This document shows positions 6,123 through 11,691 of a stretch of 11,691 nt of DNA, in pieces. Each line of letters begins with the position of its first letter. Position 1 is the first letter of the stretch. The notes under the pieces were generated by a model. That model searched no databases, was not told the DNA's origin, and worked only from the letters and a program-made list of their open reading frames with translations. The position numbers and the translations under genes were made by a program. The DNA comes from Verrucomicrobiales bacterium (GTDB taxonomy: Bacteria > Verrucomicrobiota > Verrucomicrobiia > Verrucomicrobiales > DEV007), in the NCBI GenBank assembly GCA_023253615.1, contig JALRFZ010000797.1, positions 1-11,691 on the forward strand, written 5' to 3'.

Positions 6123-6157
6123 GTTTGTGATATCAAATTTTGTTTGAAATCGCAAAC
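6123..6157. promoter_or_regulatory. 35-bp inverted repeat, candidate IclR operator
   Basis: Left arm gtttgtgatatcaaa (6123-6137) and right arm tttgaaatcgcaaac (6143-6157) match as reverse complements at 13 of 15 positions, around a 5-base spacer (ttttg). It is AT-rich within GC-rich surroundings and fills most of the gap between the divergent starts, ending 27 bases before the SDR ATG. A dimeric or tetrameric IclR protein bound here would cover both promoters. Confidence 0.75.
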
Positions 6158-6184
6158 AAGAACCCGCACGATGGAAGGATTCCC

Positions 6185-6916
6185 ATGAGCGCCCCCTCAC
6201 CATCACCCGTCGTCATCGTCACCGGAGGCTCGCGCGGTTATGGCGCGGGCATCGCCGCAGCCTTCGTGAAAGCCGGGGCCCGCGTCTGGATCACGGGGCG
6301 GAACGAGTCGGTTCTCGAAGAGACGGCCACCCGGATCGGAGCCACGCCTTTCGTGGCCGATGCCGCCGACGGCGCCGCGTGGGACCGTCTCTTCGAGGCC
6401 GTCCTCGCCGCGGCCGGACGGATCGACGTGCTCGTCAACAACGCCGGCGAAGGCGTGCGCATCGGCCCCGCCGCGGAGCAGGACGACGACTCCGTCGCGC
6501 GATCGATCGCCAGCAATCTCACCGGTGCCATCCTCGGCTGCACCCGCGCGGCCCGGATCATGCAGGCGCAGGGCGACGGCTTCATCGTCAACATCGGCAG
6601 CGCCTGCTCGACCCATGCCTGGACGGGCTGGGGCGTCTATTCGGCGGCGAAGGCCGGCCTGCTGATGTTCTCGCGGTGCCTCCTCGCCGAGCTGCGCCCC
6701 CACGGCGTGCGGGTGACTTCCGTGCTGCCCTCGTGGGGGAAAACCGATTTCACCGAGGGCGCGAATCTTCCGCCCCGCGATCCGGAGGTGCTCGCCAAAT
6801 GCATCGATCCCTCCGAGATCGGAAATCTCCTCGTGCAACTCCATCGTCTCCCCGCCCACCTCGTCGCCGAGGAGGTGAAACTCTGGCCCATGGTGCAACC
6901 GATCGGACAGCTATGA
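6185..6916 (+). CDS. SDR-family oxidoreductase (short-chain dehydrogenase)
   Basis: This 243-aa cytoplasmic protein is a classical short-chain dehydrogenase/reductase, which interconverts alcohols and ketones with NAD(P)H. The cofactor motif TGGSRGYG lies at 13-20, NNAG at 85-88, and the catalytic set N111, S139, Y152 and K156 (YSAAK) is complete. GRNE at 38-41, with arginine after the second strand, hints at NADP but does not prove it. The start ATG 6185 has a good GGAAGGA site (6173-6179) 5 bases upstream; the in-frame TTG at 6140 is inside the operator and is rejected. The stop overlaps the next start in an ATGA (6913-6916), so it is coupled to the secreted FAD oxidoreductase. The pair and the divergent IclR gene suggest oxidation of a sugar or related polyol or acid; the exact substrate is unknown. 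Confidence 0.95.
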   Translation: MSAPSPSPVVIVTGGSRGYGAGIAAAFVKAGARVWITGRNESVLEETATRIGATPFVADAADGAAWDRLFEAVLAAAGRIDVLVNNAGEGVRIGPAAEQDDDSVARSIASNLTGAILGCTRAARIMQAQGDGFIVNIGSACSTHAWTGWGVYSAAKAGLLMFSRCLLAELRPHGVRVTSVLPSWGKTDFTEGANLPPRDPEVLAKCIDPSEIGNLLVQLHRLPAHLVAEEVKLWPMVQPIGQL

Positions 6917-9057
6917 AGCATCTCGCCTTTCTTTTTCTACTGCCTCTGCGCCTCCTCAACGCGGAGACGATCGAGACAGACGTGCTCATCGTCGGGGCCG
7001 ATGAGTCGGGCTGTGCCGCGGCGGTGCAGGCGGCGAGACTCGGGGTGAAACGCATCGTCCTGACCAACGACCACGACTGGCTCGGCGGCCAATTCTGCAC
7101 CCAGGGGATCGGGCCGATCGACGAGTGGACCGTGGTCGAGGGAAAACGCGTGAACTTCCCCCGCAGCGGGACCTTTCTCGAGATCATCGACCGTATCCGT
7201 GCACACAACCGGCTCACCTATGGCGTCGCCACTCCGGGGAACAGTTGGTGCGGCACCGACACGATCGAACCCCGGGCCGCCGCGCGGATCTTCGAGGAAT
7301 GGCTCGCGCCGCACGTGGATTCGGGCGTCCTCCGCATCGAGCGGGGCTGGGACGTCGACACCGTCGAGACGCAGGACGGCCGTGTCACCGGAGTTTCCTT
7401 CATACCCTCCGTCTTCGCCAAGGGCGATCCTGACAAACGTCTCACGATCCGCGCGAAACTGACGATCGATTCCTCCGATCTCGGCGACGTCATCCGGCGG
7501 AGCGGGGCGGGATACATGGCCGGACCCGATCTGCGTTCGCGCTTCGGCGAACCGGGTGCGCCGGAGACACTCGACGAGCTCGGCCACCAGGAGATGAATC
7601 CGCTCAGCTGGTGCCCGCTGCTGCGTGAGACGGGGAAGGACTCGACCATTCCCAAACCGGCTCGCTACGACGAGAGGTCTTTCGACAACTGGAAAAAGGC
7701 CGCGCCCTGGCGAGAGTGGGATGGCAGCGGCGGCATCTACAACATGGCGGGCTTGTGCATCTACACGCACCGGCGCATGGTCGATCGATACCACTTCGGA
7801 TTTGCCCCTGGAACCGAGGCGGTCATCCTCAATTGGCCCGCCCACGGTTACCAGCTCGGCACCTTGCCGCAACACGTCGTCGATGCCCTCGAAGCCGACG
7901 AGCCCGGGGCCTCCCGCAAAAACCTCGTGGAGATGAGCCATGCCCAGCGGCGCATCGTCTATGAAGACGCGAAGCAGCGCGCCCTTGAGTTCGTCCATTA
8001 CCTTCAGACGGCCGCCCACGACCGCGTCGGCGATTTTCCGCAGTCCTTCCGCTACATGGCGCTCGCCGACGACTACGGCACCGCCGACCGGCTCCCGCCC
8101 AAACCCTACCTGCGCGAGGGGCTCCGACTCGAGGCCATGACCATCATCACCGAACTCGATGTGCGCACCGAATCGCACGAGCCGAAGTGGGCCAGGACGA
8201 TGTATCCCGACTCCGTCTTCGGGTGGCAGTTCAATCTCGATTTCCACCCGACGCGCCGGAAATTCATCGAAGACGATCCCACGAAACCCTGGCACGGACA
8301 CCACCACGGTTCGCGCGACTGGTCGACCGACACCGACCGCGCCACCTTCCCCCTGCGCGGGCTCGTGCCGGTGGAAATGGAGGGTTTGTTGGGGGCGTCG
8401 AAGAACCTGGGCGTCACCAGCATGGTGCAGTCGGCCCTGCGTCTCCATGGCCAGATGATGCACGCGGGCACGGCCTCCGGCACCGTCGCCGCGATCGCCT
8501 TGCGCGACGATGTTTCACCGCGCGAGATCGCGACGACTCCGGAGCGTGTCGCCGAGGTGCAGCGCATCCTCGTGCGCGGCGCGGGTGGTCCGGGCACCCT
8601 CCTCTGGCCCTGGCACGACCTCGATCCCGAAGACCGCTGGTTCGAAGCCGCCAATCTCCTGACCCTCGCCGGCATCTGGAAACCCGATCCCGACAGCGTC
8701 TTCTTCGAACCCCGCCGTCCCGTGACCCGCGGCGAGCTCGCCGGAGCCCTCGTGCGCCTCCACGAGACGAAGGACGGCGCCCCTGACAAACCCGCCCTGC
8801 CGGACGCGGCGCGCTTCTCCGACCTGCCGCTCGATCATCCCGATCGCGAGGCGGTCGAGACGATGCTGCTGTGGGGCAACTTCGGCGAGCAGAAGGAAAC
8901 CTTCACTCCGGCAGGTCACCTCAGCTGGGGTGATCTCAACCGCTGGCTCGTCGCGATGGGCGATCCGGGTTTCCCCACCTTGCTCGGCAAGGCCGAGGGT
9001 GGCGTGCTGACCCGGGCGGAATGCGTCGAGTATCTCTGGCGGGTCTGGACGAAGTGA
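6913..9057 (+). CDS. Secreted FAD-dependent oxidoreductase with C-terminal SLH-like repeats
   Basis: This 714-aa protein is a PF12831-type flavin oxidoreductase. A signal peptide (MKHLAFLFLLPLRLLNA, 1-17) precedes the FAD-binding segment DVLIVGADESGCAAAVQAARLG; the loop is G28-A-D-E-S-G33, with D where GxGxxG has its middle glycine. The distal FAD region lies near 479-530 (FPLRGLVPVEMEGLLGAS, GTASGTVAAIAL). After a linker, residues about 567-615 (WHDLDPEDRWFEAANLL, FFEPRRPVTRGELAGALVRL) and 635-685 (FSDLPLDHPDREAVETML) resemble S-layer homology repeats, and the protein ends LTRAECVEYLWRVW. These repeats could hold the enzyme at the cell surface. It is coupled to the SDR gene and presumably controlled by the IclR protein. 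It shares its family with the remnant at 806-1357 but looks intact. The open frame also continues upstream through the SDR gene, but that part is arginine-rich shadow. Substrate unknown. Confidence 0.9.
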   Translation: MKHLAFLFLLPLRLLNAETIETDVLIVGADESGCAAAVQAARLGVKRIVLTNDHDWLGGQFCTQGIGPIDEWTVVEGKRVNFPRSGTFLEIIDRIRAHNRLTYGVATPGNSWCGTDTIEPRAAARIFEEWLAPHVDSGVLRIERGWDVDTVETQDGRVTGVSFIPSVFAKGDPDKRLTIRAKLTIDSSDLGDVIRRSGAGYMAGPDLRSRFGEPGAPETLDELGHQEMNPLSWCPLLRETGKDSTIPKPARYDERSFDNWKKAAPWREWDGSGGIYNMAGLCIYTHRRMVDRYHFGFAPGTEAVILNWPAHGYQLGTLPQHVVDALEADEPGASRKNLVEMSHAQRRIVYEDAKQRALEFVHYLQTAAHDRVGDFPQSFRYMALADDYGTADRLPPKPYLREGLRLEAMTIITELDVRTESHEPKWARTMYPDSVFGWQFNLDFHPTRRKFIEDDPTKPWHGHHHGSRDWSTDTDRATFPLRGLVPVEMEGLLGASKNLGVTSMVQSALRLHGQMMHAGTASGTVAAIALRDDVSPREIATTPERVAEVQRILVRGAGGPGTLLWPWHDLDPEDRWFEAANLLTLAGIWKPDPDSVFFEPRRPVTRGELAGALVRLHETKDGAPDKPALPDAARFSDLPLDHPDREAVETMLLWGNFGEQKETFTPAGHLSWGDLNRWLVAMGDPGFPTLLGKAEGGVLTRAECVEYLWRVWTK

Positions 9058-9076
9058 GATCTTCGCACCTCGCGCT

Positions 9077-9292
9077 TCAGCTCTTCTTCCAGGTCAAAGC
9101 CAGACGGCGACCTTCCTTGGCGCAATCCAGAAGATAGAGATTGATGAGGTTTTGATAGGGGATCCCGGTCTCCACGGAGAGCGATTTGAAGTATTCGATC
9201 ACATCCGGCTCGAGCCGGATCGTCACCGCCTTCTTGAGCCTTTTCGCATAGGGATTCGGCTTCGCTTTGGAGAAATCGTATTCTTTTCTCAT
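9077..9292 (-). CDS. brnA: BrnA-type antitoxin
   Basis: This 71-aa protein has the usual BrnA layout: a basic N-terminus (MRKEYDFSKAKPNPYAKRLK, 1-20) that in this family contacts the toxin, then a ribbon-helix-helix (about 21-60, KKAVTIRLEPDVIEYFKSL and GIPYQNLINLYLLDCAKEG) that binds DNA. BrnA neutralises BrnT and represses the operon. ATG 9292 overlaps the brnT stop in an ATGA (9289-9292), the usual toxin-first order. A longer frame reaching 9382 is brnT read in another frame. The gene ends 19 bases from the convergent FAD oxidoreductase gene, with no terminator visible between them. Confidence 0.92.
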   Translation of the reverse strand: MRKEYDFSKAKPNPYAKRLKKAVTIRLEPDVIEYFKSLSVETGIPYQNLINLYLLDCAKEGRRLALTWKKS

Positions 9293-9582
9293 GTCTTTTG
9301 TTCCCAGTATGGTTTTTGTTCCTTGGTTCCGGCCCGCCTCGCGGAAATCAGCCTGATCACCGTTCCCGACCGACGAAAGCAATGAACGACGACGAGCATT
9401 CGGGATTGCCCGCTTTTCCCCATGATGATGAATCGGTCCTCATTCTCGGAATGATCCGGATCAGGGATGACCAAAGCCTGATCGTCGAAGAACACGGTTT
9501 TCGCTTCTTCGAACGTGACGCCGTGCTTTCGAGCATTGCTCTCCGCCTTGTTTGAGTCCCATTCGAAGGATAGGCCGCTCAT
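9289..9582 (-). CDS. brnT: BrnT-type ribonuclease toxin
   Basis: BrnT is a small RelE-like ribonuclease toxin that inhibits translation and is neutralised by BrnA. The 97-aa protein shows the family blocks in order: FEWDSNKAESNARKHGVTF (6-24), DPDHSENEDRFIIMG (41-55), RMLVVVHCFR (61-70) and VIRLISARRAGTKEQ (75-89). The arginine-rich ISARRA end carries the basic residues of the family. The start ATG 9582 is chosen because family members begin just before FEWD, and because the -10 hexamer of its promoter lies at 9605-9610, which puts the in-frame starts at 9606 and 9624 at or upstream of the -10 and so outside the transcript. A weak GAAAGAA precedes the start. The gene looks intact. It sits in locally lower-GC DNA, which fits a mobile module. 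Confidence 0.93.
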   Translation of the reverse strand: MSGLSFEWDSNKAESNARKHGVTFEEAKTVFFDDQALVIPDPDHSENEDRFIIMGKSGQSRMLVVVHCFRRSGTVIRLISARRAGTKEQKPYWEQKT

Positions 9583-9597
9583 TTCTTTCAGTATTCT

Positions 9598-9614
9598 GCA
9601 ATACATTATATTGC
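9598..9614. promoter_or_regulatory. 17-bp imperfect palindrome over the brnT -10, candidate BrnA operator
   Basis: gcaatacattatattgc has perfect 6-bp arms (GCAATA/TATTGC) around a 5-base centre and covers the -10 box and probable start of transcription. A second inverted repeat, gtatt-ctgc-aatac (9591-9604), overlaps it on the gene side. BrnA is known to autorepress its operon, so this is the likely site. Confidence 0.6.
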
Positions 9615-9634
9615 TATCAGCCACATACTGTCAA
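9605..9634 (-). promoter_or_regulatory. Consensus-like sigma-70 promoter of brnTA
   Basis: On the minus strand the -35 is TTGACA (9634-9629) and the -10 is TATAAT (9610-9605), both exact consensus hexamers, separated by 18 bases. Transcription should begin near 9598, leaving a leader of about 16 bases before the ATG at 9582. A promoter this strong fits an operon normally kept repressed. Confidence 0.85.
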
Positions 9635-9703
9635 TCCCAGTCCATCACCTTCTCAGCCGCATTTCCCCTTGCCCATCCCCTCCCCCGCCTCCTTGTTTCC
9701 GCC

Positions 9704-10036
9704 ATGAGTGCCCCCGCTTGCCCGATGTGTGAAATGAACGAGATCCTCACCCTCGGGGATCATTTCGAATGCCTGACCTGTGGTCATGAATGGGCGATCG
9801 CGGAGGTGGCGGACAGACCGCGTGTCGTGCAGGACGCCTATGGCAACGTCCTCGCCGATGGCGACGTCGTCGCGATGATCAAGGACCTCAAGCTCCAGGG
9901 CAGCTCACAAGTGCTGAAGTCGGGAACGAAGTCGAAACCCATCCGCCTCGTCGATGGCGATCACGAGATCTCCTGCAGGATGGACGGCATCGCGATCGGA
10001 CTGAAGGCGCAGTACGTGAAGAAGATCACGAACTGA
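9704..10036 (+). CDS. yjdM: YjdM/PhnA-like zinc-ribbon protein
   Basis: This 110-aa cytoplasmic protein matches the YjdM family, formerly named PhnA after linkage to phosphonate genes although no phosphonate enzyme role is established. The N-terminal zinc ribbon uses C6, C9, C23 and C26 (CPMC and CLTC, followed by GHEW). The C-terminal SH3-like domain (about 43-110) contains QDAYGNVLADGDVVAMIKDL, SQVLKSGTKSKPIRLVDGDH and a typical end, GIAIGLKAQYVKK. Length is normal. ATG 9704 matches the family start; the longer frame back to 9515 runs through the brnT promoter and is rejected. No ribosome-binding site is visible. The paiB-like gene follows after 16 bases, so they are probably cotranscribed. 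The 9635-9703 gap upstream must hold the promoter, but no consensus boxes are clear. Confidence 0.95.
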   Translation: MSAPACPMCEMNEILTLGDHFECLTCGHEWAIAEVADRPRVVQDAYGNVLADGDVVAMIKDLKLQGSSQVLKSGTKSKPIRLVDGDHEISCRMDGIAIGLKAQYVKKITN

Positions 10037-10052
10037 CTTTTCCGCTTTCCCG

Positions 10053-10679
10053 ATGTATTCTCCAGAAGCATTCAAGATCGACGACCGTGCGACATTGCAT
10101 GCCTTCCTGCGCCAACACAACTTCGCGACGCTTGTCACCCAGCATGACGGAGCCATCCAGGCCAACCACGTGCCCCTGGTGCTGAAAGAGGAAGTCGGAG
10201 AGCAAGGGACGCTGCAAGGCCACTTCGCCCGGGCCAATCCCCAGTGGCGCGACCTCGATCCTGACACGGAAGTCCTCGTGATCTTCACGGGACCACATGC
10301 CTACATCTCGCCGGCGTGGTATCAGGCCTCGCCGGCGGTCCCGACGTGGAATTACACCGCCGTGCATGTCTACGGACTCCCCCGCCTCGTCGAGGATCCG
10401 GGGGAATTCGCGGCGATGCTGCACGAGCTCGTCGAGGTCCACGAGCGGGATCGGCGGGATCGGTGGTCGGGCGAAATGCCGGAAGACTTCCGCAACCGGC
10501 TCATGAAAGGGATCGTCGGATTCGAGATCGCGATCACGCGGATCGAGGGCAAGTTCAAACTCAGTCAGAATCGCCCGGACGACGCGCCCGGTGTCATCGA
10601 AGGCCTCTCGCAAAGTCCGCATCCGGGTGATCACGAGGTCGCCGACCTGATGCGGCGCGTTTTGGCGGATACGCCCTGA
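10053..10679 (+). CDS. PaiB-like FMN-binding regulator
   Basis: This 208-aa protein belongs to the FMN-binding split-barrel family typified by Bacillus PaiB, described as a negative regulator of sporulation and protease genes; outside Bacillus its role is mostly unproven. Family signatures are all present: GHFARANPQWR (56-66), IFTGPHAYISPAWY (77-90), VPTWNYTAVHVYG (96-108) and GFEIAITRIEGKFKLSQNR (156-174). There is no helix-turn-helix, so any regulation would be indirect or through flavin binding. The start ATG 10053 gives the family's usual MYSPEAF beginning and lies 16 bases after yjdM. It is cytoplasmic and intact. No terminator is evident in the 58 bases before the next gene. Confidence 0.94.
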   Translation: MYSPEAFKIDDRATLHAFLRQHNFATLVTQHDGAIQANHVPLVLKEEVGEQGTLQGHFARANPQWRDLDPDTEVLVIFTGPHAYISPAWYQASPAVPTWNYTAVHVYGLPRLVEDPGEFAAMLHELVEVHERDRRDRWSGEMPEDFRNRLMKGIVGFEIAITRIEGKFKLSQNRPDDAPGVIEGLSQSPHPGDHEVADLMRRVLADTP

Positions 10680-10737
10680 TCCGATCGCGGACCATCCGTC
10701 CGCCGATGCGTGATTGTCTCCGGTGTGTATTTCAGTC

Positions 10738-11691
10738 ATGCTGGGCGGCATGAAGGAAGAAGAACCCGGATTCAAGGCCATCTGGCCATCACTCGTCGCC
10801 ATCTTACTCGTGGCGGGATGTTTTCTCCTCTATCGACTCGCCGTCACGCCCGCCGGGGAAGGCACGCTCCGTGTCGCCGTCTTTCTCTCCGACGCGACCC
10901 CCCCGCTGGGCAGCCCGGTGGCCTACGCGGCCGCGCGGAAAATCGAGGATCCGCTGAGCGCCCGCGGCATCGTGCTGCTGGGTGCGGGCAAACCTATCGT
11001 GCTCTGCGCGGTCGATTGGATCGGCATTTCGAACGAAGGACACGACGCCTGGCGCGAAGCCCTCGCCGCGGCCGCCGGCACCCCCCCGGACCGCGTCGCC
11101 GTGCATGCCCTGCACCAACACGACGGCCCCCGCTGTGACTTCGGGGCCGAGGCCCTCCTCGAGCCGCTCGGACTCGGCGGGATCCGGCAGGATTCCGCCT
11201 TTTTGCGCGAGACCATCGCACGCAGCGCGGAGTCGTTGAAAAACTCGCTCGGCTCGGCGAGACCGGTGACTCATCTCGGCATCGGCCGCGCCGAAGTGGA
11301 GAAGATCGCCTCGAACCGCCGCATCCTTGGTCCCGATGGCAAGGTCGCGATCGCTCGCTCGAGTTCATACCGCATCCCCGAGCCGCTCCTCTCGCGCCTC
11401 GTCGAGACCGCGCGCAGCAACGGCTACGAGCTGAGCGCCACCCGCGTCGAGGAAGCCCTCGCCGCCCCCGAGGGCGTCATCGATCCCGAGGTGAAGATGG
11501 TGACTTTCTACGAGGGCGACTCCCCCATCGTGTCGCTCAGTTATTATGCGACCCATCCCCAGAGCCACTTCGGACTCGGCGATGTCACGAGCGAATTCGT
11601 CGGACTCGCCCGGGCGGAGCTGGAGCGCTCGCGCGACGGAATTCCCCTCATCCATTTCACCGGCGGCGGCGGCAACGTCGCGGCGGGAAAA
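10738..11691 (+). CDS. Membrane-anchored neutral/alkaline ceramidase-like protein (3' end outside window)
   Basis: The frame stays open for 318 codons to the window end. After a short charged start comes one transmembrane segment (about residues 15-36, IWPSLVAILLVAGCFLLYRLAV), then a domain resembling the N-terminal part of neutral/alkaline non-lysosomal ceramidases as found widely in Planctomycetes and Verrucomicrobia. Matching blocks are the ATPPLG-like strand (53-58), DPLSARGIVLLGAG (71-84), HALHQHDGP (123-131, in place of the usual THTHSGP, with HxH kept), YYATHPQSHFG (269-279) and FTGGGGNVAAGK (307-318). True ceramidases use such histidines to hold zinc and split ceramide; for these bacterial relatives the substrate is unknown. 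The anchor places the domain outside the cytoplasmic membrane. ATG 10738 is the first ATG after an in-frame stop at 10711; ATG 10750 (MKEEEP) is an equally possible start. No strong ribosome-binding site is seen. Confidence 0.85.
   Translation, partial: MLGGMKEEEPGFKAIWPSLVAILLVAGCFLLYRLAVTPAGEGTLRVAVFLSDATPPLGSPVAYAAARKIEDPLSARGIVLLGAGKPIVLCAVDWIGISNEGHDAWREALAAAAGTPPDRVAVHALHQHDGPRCDFGAEALLEPLGLGGIRQDSAFLRETIARSAESLKNSLGSARPVTHLGIGRAEVEKIASNRRILGPDGKVAIARSSSYRIPEPLLSRLVETARSNGYELSATRVEEALAAPEGVIDPEVKMVTFYEGDSPIVSLSYYATHPQSHFGLGDVTSEFVGLARAELERSRDGIPLIHFTGGGGNVAAGK

Noticed and set aside
6379..6912. In-frame N-terminal extension of the FAD oxidoreductase through the SDR gene
   Set aside because: The extension is arginine-rich shadow sequence, while the signal peptide at 6913 and the ATGA overlap mark the true start.
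6937..8463. Long minus-strand open frame (508 codons) opposite the FAD oxidoreductase
   Set aside because: It is a shadow produced by strong third-position GC bias. The plus strand encodes a recognisable flavoenzyme, and the antisense product matches nothing I know.
9515..9703. N-terminal extension of YjdM
   Set aside because: It crosses the brnTA promoter and lacks family similarity; the CxxC zinc ribbon starts 6 residues after the ATG at 9704.

Overview
This GC-rich window, dense in short intergenic gaps, looks like chromosome from a heterotrophic member of the PVC group, most likely Verrucomicrobiota. That placement is an inference from gene content: an arylsulfatase, secreted FAD-dependent oxidoreductases of the PF12831 type, an alkaline-ceramidase-like protein and several small secreted proteins of unknown family. 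No tRNA, rRNA, CRISPR array, transposase or phage gene is visible. Many starts lack a clear Shine-Dalgarno sequence.

Layout, left to right. (1) 1-2222, plus strand: the C-terminal half of a sulfatase, the decayed remnant of a secreted FAD oxidoreductase, and two unrecognised exported or membrane-anchored small proteins, the second preceded by a perfect 12-bp palindrome. (2) 2249-2925, minus strand: a VapBC toxin-antitoxin pair with adjacent 12-bp repeats at its 5' end. (3) 2970-4231, minus strand: a bicarbonate transporter gene (sbtA) overlapping a PII-like regulator gene (sbtB). (4) 4293-5206, minus strand: two small secreted cysteine-rich proteins, the second followed by a strong intrinsic terminator. 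(5) 5245-9057: an IclR-type regulator divergent from an SDR dehydrogenase and a secreted FAD oxidoreductase. The two starts flank a 35-bp near-perfect inverted repeat, so this looks like a locally controlled catabolic unit. (6) 9077-9634, minus strand: a BrnT/BrnA toxin-antitoxin pair with consensus -35 and -10 hexamers and a palindrome over the -10. (7) 9704-10679, plus strand: a YjdM-like zinc-ribbon protein and a PaiB-like FMN-binding protein. (8) 10738-end, plus strand: the N-terminal part of a membrane-anchored ceramidase-like protein that continues past the window.

I do not see a wholly new multi-gene system. The most interesting parts are the sbtAB pair, whose SbtB lacks the C-terminal cysteine loop of cyanobacterial SbtB; the IclR regulon with its visible operator and an oxidoreductase carrying SLH-like repeats; the clear brnTA control region; and the two pairs of unrecognised small exported proteins.
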